Shown here: positions 42,828 through 51,509 of the stretch, piece by piece
How the letters are laid out: every line of letters begins with the position of its first letter
Numbering within the stretch: the first letter of the stretch is position 1
Assembly: GCA_934466475.1 (NCBI GenBank)
Contig: CAKSLI010000001.1
Location: 62,001 to 126,000 of the forward strand
DNA length: 64,000 nucleotides
Direction of reading: 5' to 3'
Source: an uncultured Oscillospiraceae bacterium
GTDB lineage: Bacteria > Bacillota > Clostridia > Oscillospirales > Ruminococcaceae
The notes under the pieces: generated by a model
Database searches by the model: none
What the model saw: only the letters and a program-made list of their open reading frames with translations
What the model was told of the DNA's origin: nothing
Position numbers and translations under genes: made by a program

Positions 42828-44771
42828 ATGTGTAATTGCAATAAGGGAAAATATTACATCACCACCCCGATCTATTACCCGTCCGGAAATCCGCATATAG
42901 GTCACTGCTATACGACGGTTGCCTGCGACACGATCGCGAGATTCAAGAGAATGCAGGGCTATGACGTGATGTTCCTGACCGGCACTGACGAGCACGGTCA
43001 GAAGATAGAGCTCAAGGCAGAGGAAAAGGGCGTAACGCCGAAGGAATACGTTGACGAGATAGTTGCGAACTTCAAGCGCCTGTGGGAGACAATGGGCATA
43101 AGCTACGACAGGTTTATCCGCACCACTGACGACTACCATGTTTCCGCCGTACAGAAGATATTCAGGACCCTCTACGACAAGGGCTATATCTACAAGGGCG
43201 AATACACCGGCAAGTACTGCACTCCCTGCGAGAGCTTCTGGACTGAGAGCCAGCTTGTGAACGGCAAGTGCCCGGACTGCGGCAGAGACGTCATCGACGC
43301 CCATGAGGAAGCATACTTCCTGCGCCTTTCCGACTACGCGGACAAGGTTGAGAAGTTCCTTACCGAGACCGATTACCTCCAGCCCAAGAGCCGTGTCAAC
43401 GAGATGGTCAATAACTTTATCAAGCCCGGACTTGAGGACCTGTGCGTATCCAGAACCAGCTTCAAGTGGGGCGTTCCGGTAGATTTCGACCCCGGACACG
43501 TTGTTTATGTATGGGTAGACGCGCTTTCCAACTATATAACGGCGCTCGGCTACGACAACGACAAGTACGATGATTTCAGCAAGTACTGGCCGGCTGACCT
43601 GCACATGACCGCAAAGGAGATCGTGCGCTTCCACTCTATCGTATGGCCTATCATTCTGATGATGCTCGACCTGCCGCTTCCCAAGCACCTTTACGGTCAC
43701 GGCTGGATAAACTTCAACGGTCAGAAGATGTCCAAGTCCCTGGGCAACGTTATCGATCCGTTCGTGCTCGCAGAGCGCTACGGCTCTGACGCGGTGCGCT
43801 ACCAGATACTCCGCGATATGCCCTACGGCTCAGACTGCAACTTCTCCAACGAAATAATGATCGGCCGCATCAACACCGACCTCGCCAACGACCTCGGAAA
43901 CCTCGTTTCCAGAACCGTTGCAATGGCTGACAAGTATTTCGGCGGCACCCTCCCCGAGGAGAAGAAGGCAGAGCCCATAGACGAGGAGCTCCGCGCAATG
44001 GCGGCTGCGCTCAGGGAGCCGGTTTCAAAGCTCATCGAGGAGGCTCAGCTGTCCAAGGCGCTCGAGGAGATATTCAAGGTGGTTTCCCGTGCGAACAAGT
44101 ATATCGACGAGACAGCTCCGTGGGTTCTCGCAAAGGACGAGGCAAATATGCCGAGACTTGCGGCTGTGCTCTACAACCTGCTTGAGAGCATTCGTATCTG
44201 CTCCGGTCTGCTGTTCCCGTTCATGCCCAAGACCATGCCGAAGGTATGGGAGCAGATAGGCGCTGACGAGAGCATGACAGCATACGACACTCTCGGAACA
44301 TTCGGAGTTCTCCCGCAGAACGTCACAGTTCACAAGGGCGAGGTGCTGTTCCCGAGAATAGACATGGAGAAGGAGATAGACGATCTGAACAGCCTGCTCA
44401 CTCCCGCAAAGACCATTCGTGAGGACGAGGATCTCGACAAGGCCAACATCATCACGATCGACCAGTTTGCTGAGGTGAAGCTCCGCAGCGGAGAGATAAC
44501 CGCCTGCGAAAAGGTCAAGAAGTCCAAGAAGCTGCTGAAGCTCACCGTTGACGACGGCAGGAACGGCAGACAGATAGTTTCCGGCATTGCCTCCTGGTAT
44601 CAGCCGGAGGATCTCATCGGAAAGAAGATAGTATTCGTTGCTAACCTCGCTCCGGCAAAGCTCTGCGGAGAGCTCAGCGAAGGCATGATACTCGCCTGCG
44701 ACGCCGGTGAAAATGACGTAAGGGTACTGTTCCTCGACAAGGAAGTGCCGAATGGAAGCACCATAAGATGA
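42828..44771 (+). CDS. metG: Methionyl-tRNA synthetase
   Basis: A 647-residue class I synthetase with the HIGH motif in GNPHIGHCYTTVACD, a zinc knuckle (CTPCESFW…CPDCGRD), the KMSKS motif in NGQKMSKSLGN and a C-terminal EMAPII-like tRNA-binding domain (DQFAEVKLRSGEI onward, about 540-647). It charges initiator and elongator tRNA-Met. AAGAGGT precedes the ATG. First gene of an operon with tatD and nth; metG-tatD linkage is conserved in Firmicutes. Confidence 0.98.
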   Translation: MCNCNKGKYYITTPIYYPSGNPHIGHCYTTVACDTIARFKRMQGYDVMFLTGTDEHGQKIELKAEEKGVTPKEYVDEIVANFKRLWETMGISYDRFIRTTDDYHVSAVQKIFRTLYDKGYIYKGEYTGKYCTPCESFWTESQLVNGKCPDCGRDVIDAHEEAYFLRLSDYADKVEKFLTETDYLQPKSRVNEMVNNFIKPGLEDLCVSRTSFKWGVPVDFDPGHVVYVWVDALSNYITALGYDNDKYDDFSKYWPADLHMTAKEIVRFHSIVWPIILMMLDLPLPKHLYGHGWINFNGQKMSKSLGNVIDPFVLAERYGSDAVRYQILRDMPYGSDCNFSNEIMIGRINTDLANDLGNLVSRTVAMADKYFGGTLPEEKKAEPIDEELRAMAAALREPVSKLIEEAQLSKALEEIFKVVSRANKYIDETAPWVLAKDEANMPRLAAVLYNLLESIRICSGLLFPFMPKTMPKVWEQIGADESMTAYDTLGTFGVLPQNVTVHKGEVLFPRIDMEKEIDDLNSLLTPAKTIREDEDLDKANIITIDQFAEVKLRSGEITACEKVKKSKKLLKLTVDDGRNGRQIVSGIASWYQPEDLIGKKIVFVANLAPAKLCGELSEGMILACDAGENDVRVLFLDKEVPNGSTIR

Positions 44772-44811
44772 TCGTGAACTCTTGATCACGGATTAAAATG
44801 GGGGTGTTTTT

Positions 44812-45468
44812 TTGGATATTTCAAGAATGGCGAATATTTCGTCCGTGAATCAGACAACGATGACTCATTCAGCGGAGCACCGCACGCAGGAGAAATCCTC
44901 CACGCTGGCGGCGGACCATACTGACGCGTTCATAAAGTCCGAGGCGGCGTTCACGCCGGCATATACCAAAAGATCAGCCCAGAAGCAGGCAAGCGACAAT
45001 AATATGACCCAGCGCGAGGACAGCGAGGATAAGGTCGGCGCGGTAAAACAGAGCGAGGGCGCGAACAGATCCGAGCTCATGGTGGAAGGCGTACAGCACA
45101 TTATCCGCGCAATGCTGGTAAAGCAGGGCGAGGTGTTGACCGGGAATATCCCGAGCATCGGCGCAAAGCTCTATTCGGACGAGCTGCTGTCGCAGATACG
45201 GCGGCTGTACGGCAATCCCGCCGAGGCGGAGGACACTCCGGAATACTGGTCGGCTGACAACACCGCGGACCGGCTCCTGCTGTTCTTTGACTGCGTTTCA
45301 GTGGACGGCGACAAGTTCAATCTGCTGGAGCGGAGCTTCCGCGGAGCCTTCAACGACACGGAGCAGCTTTTTGGCGGCCGCGGGCGGCTTCCGCTGGAGA
45401 GCTACGAAACAAGGGCGCTGGTGAACGAAAAATATTTCAGCGTACAGGGGAACAATGGCAATATTTGA
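44812..45468 (+). CDS. Protein of unknown function between metG and tatD
   Basis: A 218-residue protein with a polar, probably disordered N-terminal half and a helical C-terminal half. The pattern TADRLLLFFD…DKFNLLERSFRGAFNDTEQLFGG…LPLESYET resembles the DUF5610-like domain seen in some envelope and flagellar-region proteins; that is a tentative recall. The start is TTG at 44812 after GGGGGTG; an ATG at 44828 is out of this frame. The 3' end overlaps tatD by 14 bases, so expression is coupled. Confidence 0.7.
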   Translation: MDISRMANISSVNQTTMTHSAEHRTQEKSSTLAADHTDAFIKSEAAFTPAYTKRSAQKQASDNNMTQREDSEDKVGAVKQSEGANRSELMVEGVQHIIRAMLVKQGEVLTGNIPSIGAKLYSDELLSQIRRLYGNPAEAEDTPEYWSADNTADRLLLFFDCVSVDGDKFNLLERSFRGAFNDTEQLFGGRGRLPLESYETRALVNEKYFSVQGNNGNI

Positions 45469-46213
45469 TACACACGCGCACTATCTCCCGGAGGATTTCG
45501 GAGAGGAGCTTTACCCGCTTCTCGACAGAATGCCGGAGATGGGCGTAGAGCGGATAATGGCGGTGGGCTACGACCTCGCTTCCTCAGAGGCGGAGCTGGA
45601 GCTTGCCCGCAGATATCCTTATATAGTTTCGGCGGCGGGAATACACCCGGAAAACTGTGAAAACCTGCCTGGTGACTGGCTCTCCAGGATAGAGGGAATG
45701 TTGGCTCAGCCGGAGGTCAGGGCGCTCGGTGAAATAGGGCTTGACCGTCACTACGAGGGATACGACAGGGATTTACAGGCTGACGTATTTGAAAAGCAGC
45801 TCATGCTGGCGCAGAAGCTGGATATACCGGTGATAATCCACAGCCGGGACGCCTGCGAGGACACTATGACCCTCCTGCGGAAATACAAGCCACGCGGGGT
45901 CATGCACTGCTTCTCGTACAGCCCGGAAATAGCCGAGGAGGTCGTGAAGCTGGGCATGTATGTCGGCTTCACGGGAGTCCTCACTTTCAGGAATTCCAAA
46001 AAGGCGTGGGCTTCCTGCGAGGCTGTGCCCGCAGACAGGCTCCTGCTTGAAACGGACAGCCCATATATGGCTCCGGTGCCGCACCGCGGGGAGAAGTCCC
46101 ACAGCGGAATGATAAAGTATACGGCGGCAAAAATGGCAGAGATAAAGGGCGTTTCCACGGAGGAAATGATCGAAATTTGCAGACGGAACGGCGAGCGGCT
46201 GTTCGGCATCTGA
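45455..46213 (+). CDS. tatD: TatD-family metal-dependent hydrolase
   Basis: A 252-residue TIM-barrel hydrolase with FDTHAHYLPEDF (metal-binding HxH), GEIGLDRHY, IHSRDA, GVMHCFSYS and LLETDSPYMAP. Members are DNases or deoxynucleases. The yabD homologue normally follows metG in Firmicutes, as here. The start overlaps the upstream gene; GTACAGGGGAAC is the likely ribosome-binding region. Confidence 0.95.
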   Translation: MAIFDTHAHYLPEDFGEELYPLLDRMPEMGVERIMAVGYDLASSEAELELARRYPYIVSAAGIHPENCENLPGDWLSRIEGMLAQPEVRALGEIGLDRHYEGYDRDLQADVFEKQLMLAQKLDIPVIIHSRDACEDTMTLLRKYKPRGVMHCFSYSPEIAEEVVKLGMYVGFTGVLTFRNSKKAWASCEAVPADRLLLETDSPYMAPVPHRGEKSHSGMIKYTAAKMAEIKGVSTEEMIEICRRNGERLFGI

Positions 46214-46225
46214 TTTGGAGGAAAC

Positions 46226-47218
46226 ATGGACGCAGACGGCAATCGAAGTAACACGCAGAACGATGATGACAAGCAGGGCGGCCACGGGGCGGCGAGATTC
46301 TTTCTCGGCTGGCTGGTGGCGCTCAACAAGGGAATAACAAAGCTGCTGAAAAAAGCGCTCGGCTCGGATTATATGGCGGTGACGGAGGACGAGGTTCTGG
46401 ATCTCGTGAACGCCCTCGCGCAGACCCCGGACGATGACGGGGACGGCGAGAATGTCATCGAGGAAAGCTCCGCGCAGATGATAAACAATATCTTTGAGTA
46501 CAAGGATATGACAGCCGGGGACGTTATGACACACCGCACCAGCATTGTCGGAGTAGATATGTCAGTAAGCCTTGACGACCTCATCTACCTGGCGCTTGAT
46601 ATGGGCTTCTCGAGAATTCCGGTATACGAGGACAGTATCGACAGGATAGTCGGCATAATCATCGTCAAGGATCTGCTCTGCCTTGTCGGAAAGGACAGGG
46701 AGCAGCTCGACAAATTCAACGTGCATGATTTTATCCGCGACGTGATATTCATTCCGGAATCATGTCCCTGCTCCGATGTGTTCAAATCGCTGACCAGCCT
46801 TAAATCCGGAATGGCTGTCGTTGCCGATGAATACGGCGGCACTGCCGGGATAGTCACGCTGGAGGACATAATCGAGGCGGTAATGGGTAACATACAGGAC
46901 GAATACGACGATGAAAAATCCGAGATAGTCAAGATAGGCGACGACCAGTACGATGTTGACGGCGAGGCGGATCCTGACGAGGTGTTCGGGCTGTTCGGCG
47001 TGGAGCTCCCGGAGGAGCACGAATACGAGACGATCGCCGGCTTCATGACAGACAAGCTGGGCTATATCCCGGAGGGCGATGAGATAACCCCGCCAAGCGT
47101 GGAGTACGAGGGTGTGAAGCTTGTCGTGCTGAACGTTGAGGACCGCTGTATCCGCAAGATACGGGTTTCAAGGATCGCAAAGCCGCAGGCTGAAGAGGAG
47201 CACCATGGCAGACCGTAA
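46226..47218 (+). CDS. CorC/hemolysin-family CBS-domain protein without a membrane domain
   Basis: A 330-residue protein of the CorC/HCC family: N-terminal charged region with one mild hydrophobic stretch, CBS pair at about 95-220 (VMTHRTSIVGVDMSVSLDD, GFSRIPVYEDSIDRIVGI), then the CorC_HlyC domain at about 235-320. The DUF21 membrane domain of the larger relatives is absent, as in CorC. CBS domains usually bind adenine nucleotides. The real role in ion efflux is unproven. GGAGGAAAC precedes the ATG. Confidence 0.9.
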   Translation: MDADGNRSNTQNDDDKQGGHGAARFFLGWLVALNKGITKLLKKALGSDYMAVTEDEVLDLVNALAQTPDDDGDGENVIEESSAQMINNIFEYKDMTAGDVMTHRTSIVGVDMSVSLDDLIYLALDMGFSRIPVYEDSIDRIVGIIIVKDLLCLVGKDREQLDKFNVHDFIRDVIFIPESCPCSDVFKSLTSLKSGMAVVADEYGGTAGIVTLEDIIEAVMGNIQDEYDDEKSEIVKIGDDQYDVDGEADPDEVFGLFGVELPEEHEYETIAGFMTDKLGYIPEGDEITPPSVEYEGVKLVVLNVEDRCIRKIRVSRIAKPQAEEEHHGRP

Positions 47219-47885
47219 AATTACCGCAAAGGAAAAGCGCGCCGCCGAAATAATCGAGCTGCTGCGCGGCGAATATCCGGACGTAAAATGCGCCCTCGTC
47301 TACGAGAAACCGCACGAGCTGCTGATAGCAACGCGGCTTTCCGCGCAGTGCACCGACAAGCGCGTGAATATGGTGACTCCGGCGCTGTTTGAGCGCTTCG
47401 GGAGCATAGACGCATTCGCTGAGGCGGACGTTTGCGAGGTGGAGGAGTATATCCGCACCTGCGGGCTTTTCAAGACAAAGGCGCAGGACATTGTCGGAAT
47501 GTGCCGAATGCTCCGGGACGAGTACGGCGGGAAAGTCCCCGACAGCATTGAGGAGCTGACGAAGCTCCCCGGCGTGGGACGAAAGACCGCGAATCTCATA
47601 GTCGGAGACCTCTACGGAAAGCCCGCAATGGTCTGCGACACACATGTTATCCGGCTGTCAAACCGGCTTGGGCTGGCGGATTCCACTGACGCGGGAGTTG
47701 TCGAGAAACAGCTCCGGGAAATAATCCCCCCGGAGGAGGGGCTGCTGCTCTGCCACAGACTGGTGCACCATGGACGTGCCGTATGCGATGCCAGGGCTCC
47801 TAAATGCGAAGCCTGCGTGCTGCGGAATATCTGCCCGAGCAAGGATAAGCCGGCAAAGTCAACAAGAAGCAAGGCAAAGAAATGA
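47205..47885 (+). CDS. nth: Endonuclease III (DNA glycosylase/AP lyase)
   Basis: A 226-residue Nth. The helix-hairpin-helix LPGVGRKTANLIVGDLYG includes the catalytic Lys (GRKTA), and the catalytic Asp is in VCDTHVIRLSNRLG. The C-terminal [4Fe-4S] site is CDARAPKCEACVLRNIC. It removes oxidised pyrimidines. The start MADRKITAKEKRAA is inside the 3' end of the CorC gene (14-base overlap) with AAGAGGAG upstream. Last gene of the metG operon. Confidence 0.97.
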   Translation: MADRKITAKEKRAAEIIELLRGEYPDVKCALVYEKPHELLIATRLSAQCTDKRVNMVTPALFERFGSIDAFAEADVCEVEEYIRTCGLFKTKAQDIVGMCRMLRDEYGGKVPDSIEELTKLPGVGRKTANLIVGDLYGKPAMVCDTHVIRLSNRLGLADSTDAGVVEKQLREIIPPEEGLLLCHRLVHHGRAVCDARAPKCEACVLRNICPSKDKPAKSTRSKAKK

Positions 47886-47947
47886 CCAGCCATGACCCGC
47901 GATGGGCTGATTCTGTACAAATTCAGCCACGATTTTTAACCACTGTC

Positions 47948-48007
47948 CCTGCAAGTGCGCGCTTTTGCGGCTATGCCGCCATGACGTGCGCACGGCAGGT
48001 TTTTTTA
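47948..48007 (+). terminator. Terminator of the metG-nth operon
   Basis: Stem CCTGC…GTGCGC / GCGCAC…GCAGG around an inner GCGGC-TAT-GCCGC hairpin, followed by T8. Confidence 0.85.
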
Positions 48008-48008
48008 T

Positions 48009-48037
48009 TTGACATCGCAGGATATTTGTGGTACAAT
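48009..48037 (+). promoter_or_regulatory. Promoter of the Sel1/TerY-C/kinase operon
   Basis: TTGACA, 17-base spacer, TACAAT, directly after the upstream terminator T-run. Confidence 0.9.
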
Positions 48038-48066
48038 AGAGACATGAATGCAGGGAGGTGAACGGC

Positions 48067-49362
48067 ATGGTATGCGGAAAATGCGGCAGAGTATTCGATG
48101 ACGACAAACAGGACTTCTGCCCCTACTGCAAGACGGTGCACACCAGAACCGGAGAACCGGTGCGCGATATCAAAGGCGTGCTGTGCTACCTTACCGGGCG
48201 TTTCGGGGACGATGTCCTGCTCGACCGCAGGCGCGCCGATTCGCTAATTGCCGACATCTTCCCGAAAGAGAACGCCGTGCGCCGGCTGTGCTATGTCGCG
48301 CTTTACGATGGCTGTGCGCAGAAGCTCCGGGCGGTGAAGGGAAAGCCGTTCGAGGTGCGCTCTGCTGCCGCGGCAAGATGTGTGCGCTCATTGCGCGATG
48401 AGATAGGTCTCAAGGGCAGGACAGCCGCCGAGGCGGTGGAAGCAGTCGCCGCAGCGCTCGGCTGTGATATCTCGTTCCGGATAGAGGCTCCTCCGTCCGC
48501 CGCAGAGACCGAGAGCCGCAAGAACATCACCGACAGCGCTGAGCAATACAGCCTGGGGCGGCATTTCGACAGGCTGCGGGACTACGACAGGGCGCTGTAC
48601 TGGTTCGAGCAGTCCGCGCACCAGGACTGCCCGGAGGCGGAATACTACATTGGATTCTACCTTATGGAGGGGCGCGGCGGGAATCAGGACGTGAATTCTG
48701 CGCGGGAATGGTTCCTGCGGGCGGCAGAAAACGGAGTTCCGGCGGCGCAGTACATGACAGGGTATTTCCTGGCGGAGGGAATCGCCTGCGATATCAACGA
48801 GGCGTCGGCGTTCGAATGGTTCCTGAAATCTGCAAAGGCAGGTTATGAGGACGCGGTGGATTTTGTCGCGCTGTGTTATGAGACAGGGACGTTCGTACAG
48901 AAAGACGCGGCTCTTGCAGAGCGCTGGCGCAGGCTTCTCCCGGGCAGTCCTGCGCCTGAGCCTGTTCCGCAGGAAACTGAGCCGCCTGAGCCCCAGCCCG
49001 ATGACGGCGAGGAGGACTATCAGTCCGCGCGGCGCTGTCTCGCGGAAAAGGACTATCAGGGGGCGGCGATGTTCTACCGCCATGCCGCGGAGCTTGGTCA
49101 TGCCCGGGCGCAGTGCAGCTACGGCAAATGCCTGTACCTTGGCAGCGGCGTGGAGAAGAACGTCTACGCGGCGTACAGCTGGTTCTCAAAGGCGGCTGAG
49201 CAGGGACTGGATATCGCGCAGTACAATCTCGGGGTAATGTACCTGAAAGGAACTGGCGTTGAAAAGGACCGTGCAGAGGCTAAGAAATATTTCCGTCTTG
49301 CGGCGGAAAACGGACACGCGGAAGCCGCAAGGGTGCTCGAAAAACTGGAGAGCGCCCGCTGA
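48067..49362 (+). CDS. Zinc-ribbon protein with Sel1-like repeats
   Basis: A 431-residue protein starting MVCGKCGRVFDDDKQDFCPY. Zinc ribbon CxxC…CxxC at residues 3-24, a helical domain at about 40-150, then Sel1-like TPR repeats in two blocks (about 165-285 and 330-430; for example AEYYIGFYLMEGRG and AQYNLGVMYLKGTGVEKD), separated by a Pro/Glu linker. Sel1 repeats are protein-binding scaffolds. The ATG at 48067 is used because AGGGAGGTG is 7-8 bases upstream. It opens an operon with a TerY-C-like protein and a kinase. Confidence 0.85.
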   Translation: MVCGKCGRVFDDDKQDFCPYCKTVHTRTGEPVRDIKGVLCYLTGRFGDDVLLDRRRADSLIADIFPKENAVRRLCYVALYDGCAQKLRAVKGKPFEVRSAAAARCVRSLRDEIGLKGRTAAEAVEAVAAALGCDISFRIEAPPSAAETESRKNITDSAEQYSLGRHFDRLRDYDRALYWFEQSAHQDCPEAEYYIGFYLMEGRGGNQDVNSAREWFLRAAENGVPAAQYMTGYFLAEGIACDINEASAFEWFLKSAKAGYEDAVDFVALCYETGTFVQKDAALAERWRRLLPGSPAPEPVPQETEPPEPQPDDGEEDYQSARRCLAEKDYQGAAMFYRHAAELGHARAQCSYGKCLYLGSGVEKNVYAAYSWFSKAAEQGLDIAQYNLGVMYLKGTGVEKDRAEAKKYFRLAAENGHAEAARVLEKLESAR

Positions 49363-49384
49363 AGCTATATAATCGGAGGATAAC

Positions 49385-49735
49385 ATGAAAGCAGCAGTAA
49401 TTCTCACAAAATGCAAGAACGATCACGCTCTCTTCGGCATTCGCACGGAGCAGCGCGAGGATGGCGGCTGGTACGCTACATGGGCGTTCAAGGTAAACGA
49501 GCGAACCGCTGAGCGCGAGAAATTCGGCGACACCGAGATAAGCGGAAACATCTATATCACGACCGAGTATCCCTCCTGCCCTTACTGCGGCGCAAAGGGA
49601 TTCTTCCAGTGCGCGGAGTGCGGCAAGACCACCTGCTGGAACGGCGAATCCGAAACGGTGTGCGAGTGGTGCGGAAATCAGGCCGAGACCGCCGCAGAGG
49701 ACAAGTTTGACTCAATCACCGGAGGCGGCTTCTGA
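49385..49735 (+). CDS. TerY-C-like zinc-binding protein
   Basis: A 116-residue protein that resembles the C-terminal metal-binding domain of TerY but without the von Willebrand A domain. Features: N-terminal beta-rich AVILTKCKNDHALFGIR, WYATWAFKV, then three Cys pairs (CPYCGAKGFFQCAECGKTTC and CEWCG). The stop overlaps the start of the kinase gene by one base, so they are tightly coupled. GGAGGATAAC precedes the ATG. The TerY-C assignment is from pattern memory. Confidence 0.7.
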   Translation: MKAAVILTKCKNDHALFGIRTEQREDGGWYATWAFKVNERTAEREKFGDTEISGNIYITTEYPSCPYCGAKGFFQCAECGKTTCWNGESETVCEWCGNQAETAAEDKFDSITGGGF

Positions 49736-51012
49736 TGCTGAAAGTCGGCGATAGAATACCGATGGAGCTTGGCGGCGAGGCAGAGGTCACGCAGGCTCTC
49801 GGTCAGGGTGGTCAGGGCGCAGTATACCGGGCTTCGTACCGGGGACACGACTACGCGCTGAAGATGTACTTCACGAACAAGCTGAAAAATCCGGAGCTTT
49901 TCCGGGAGAACCTCCAGCGGCTGTGCGAGGAGGGGAGCTCCAGCTCCGCTTTTATCATGCCGCTGATGATGACGGCGGACACCGCGGACGGATTCGGATT
50001 CCTTATGGAGCTGATACCGCCGGAATACGCGCCGTTTTCCGATGTTCTCAACGCCCGGGTGAAGCTTTCCGGGCTGTATTCCGTGGTGAATGCGGCGATA
50101 CGGATAACCTCGGCTTTCAGGGAGCTGCACAATTCCGGCAGGAGCTACCAGGATCTGAACGATGGCGGTTTTTTCATTCGCCCGTCAGACGGAAACGTAC
50201 TGATATGCGACTGCGATAATATCGCGCCATACGGCGAGCACCTCGGTATCGCAGGAAAGCCCGGATATATGGCGCCTGAGATAGTCCGCGGGGAAAAAGC
50301 CCCGGACAAACTGACCGACCGCTATTCCCTGGCGGTGGTATTGTTCCGTCTGCTGCTGCGCGGCGACCCTCTGGAGGGCAGCAGGGTGCTGAAAAGCGTC
50401 TGCCTCACTGAAGAAGCGGAGCGCAGGCATTATGGCTTTGAGCCGAAATTCGTGTACGACCCGGAGGACGACTCCAACCGCCCGGTGCGCGGAGTGCACA
50501 ACAACATCATCAAATTCTGGCGCATTATGCCGGATTATATCCGCGAGGCTTTCACGCAGTCCTTTACCGTGGGGCTTTTTCAGCCGGAAAAGCGTCTGAT
50601 AGAAAAGCAGTGGCTGGACCTGCTTGTGCGTATGCGCGGCGACATCACCGCCTGCACCTGCGGCATGCAGGGATTTATCTCCGGCTGTGAGCGCGACCCT
50701 GACGGAAAGGTCGTCTGCCCCTGCGGGAATCACTATCAGCCGCCGCTGGCGCTCCGCCTCGGCAGGCAGAGGATACTCCTGTTTGACGGAGCAAAGCTGT
50801 TTGACGAGGACGTAAACCTCATCGGAGAGGTAGTCCGCAACAAGCTGAATCCGGGGCTGTTCGGACTGAAAAATCTGTCGCAAAGCCCGTGGCAGTGCAC
50901 CCTCCCGAACGGTCAGGAGAAGGAAACGGTTCCAGGCTCGGCAGTGCCTGTGTTCAACGGAACCAAGGTCGTCATAGACGGCGTGCCCGGAGAAATGAAC
51001 AGCGAAATCTGA
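49735..51012 (+). CDS. Serine/threonine-type protein kinase with a zinc-binding C-terminal region
   Basis: A 425-residue protein. The kinase fold spans about residues 8-290: Gly-rich loop LGQGGQGAVYRA, Lys in YALKMYF, catalytic loop YQDLNDGGFFI (Asp kept; the usual Asn position is Gly), metal site CDCDN in place of DFG, and GYMAPEIV as APE. A Cys-rich segment (CTCGMQGFISGC…CPCGNHY, about 303-330) follows, then a beta-rich end resembling an FHA fold (GLFGLKNLSQSPW). DxDN in place of DFG is typical of Ter-associated kinases. Activity is likely but not certain. Confidence 0.82.
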   Translation: MLKVGDRIPMELGGEAEVTQALGQGGQGAVYRASYRGHDYALKMYFTNKLKNPELFRENLQRLCEEGSSSSAFIMPLMMTADTADGFGFLMELIPPEYAPFSDVLNARVKLSGLYSVVNAAIRITSAFRELHNSGRSYQDLNDGGFFIRPSDGNVLICDCDNIAPYGEHLGIAGKPGYMAPEIVRGEKAPDKLTDRYSLAVVLFRLLLRGDPLEGSRVLKSVCLTEEAERRHYGFEPKFVYDPEDDSNRPVRGVHNNIIKFWRIMPDYIREAFTQSFTVGLFQPEKRLIEKQWLDLLVRMRGDITACTCGMQGFISGCERDPDGKVVCPCGNHYQPPLALRLGRQRILLFDGAKLFDEDVNLIGEVVRNKLNPGLFGLKNLSQSPWQCTLPNGQEKETVPGSAVPVFNGTKVVIDGVPGEMNSEI

Positions 51013-51047
51013 CCCGGAATTACCTGAATTTTTGTGCAGGATAGCCT

Positions 51048-51076
51048 TTGACATCCCGGCGAATTTCTGCTAGAAT
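51048..51076 (+). promoter_or_regulatory. Promoter upstream of the structured RNA segment and MATE gene
   Basis: TTGACA, 17-base spacer, TAGAAT. Predicted transcription start about 51083, at the very beginning of the long inverted-repeat segment. Confidence 0.8.
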
Positions 51077-51079
51077 AAT

Positions 51080-51420
51080 AATTGGTAACTTCTAAAAACC
51101 GGGACACGAGCAGATTTCGTACATGAATTATATCAGATGTTAGGCGTTATACTAATTCCAATTACACACAATATGCACAACCGAAACGTGTTTCTGGAAT
51201 TAGTATCAACCGCAGCGTTTTCGCGAAGCGATAATGCGTATACTGTATGTATTTCAAGGTTTGACAACGCAGCAGATGATACGGGATACGCTGAATATAG
51301 CGAAGCGTAACAAAATCAGACGCATGAGTTTCGCGTTTGAACGTGTCGATTTTGTTTTATTCAGCGTTTCCCTTTGGCATAGAAATCTGCCGTGAAGGAG
51401 GTTTTTAGAGGTTACCAATT
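51080..51420 (+). ncRNA. Large structured leader RNA or MITE-like palindromic element
   Basis: A 341-base segment whose first and last 21 bases pair (AATTGGTAAC… / …GTTACCAATT, 20 of 21 identical to the reverse complement), extended by CACG-GCAGATTTC / GAAATCTGC-CGTG. Inside are TACTAATTCCA / TGGAATTAGTA (51150-51205), GGGATACGCTGAATA / TATTCAGCGTTTCCC (51283-51372, one mismatch) and AACAAAATC / GATTTTGTT (51309-51356). No ORF with a ribosome-binding site. It starts at the predicted transcription start and precedes a terminator-like hairpin, so it is either a large 5' leader or stand-alone RNA, or an inserted miniature element. No transposase or reverse transcriptase is nearby. Confidence 0.65.
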
Positions 51421-51439
51421 GTAAATAAATATTGAATCG

Positions 51440-51488
51440 TGTGGCAGTTGCGTAAATCCAGATTTGGTGGCAGCTGCCTCATTTTTTT
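51440..51488 (+). terminator. Terminator-like hairpin just before the MATE gene
   Basis: GGCAGTTGC-18 bases-GCAGCTGCC followed by TCA and T7, ending about 20 bases before the MATE ATG. It can end the kinase operon and the structured RNA, or act as an attenuator of the exporter. Confidence 0.75.
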
Positions 51489-51509
51489 GTCTGAAATGAG
51501 AAATCAGAA

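Noticed and set aside
46226..47218. Hemolysin (toxin) call for the CBS-domain gene
   Set aside because: The family name is historical; the domains are CBS and CorC_HlyC, pointing to ion-transport regulation.
51080..51420. Retron or group II intron
   Set aside because: No reverse transcriptase is encoded nearby and the typical msr/msd or intron domain V features are not seen.
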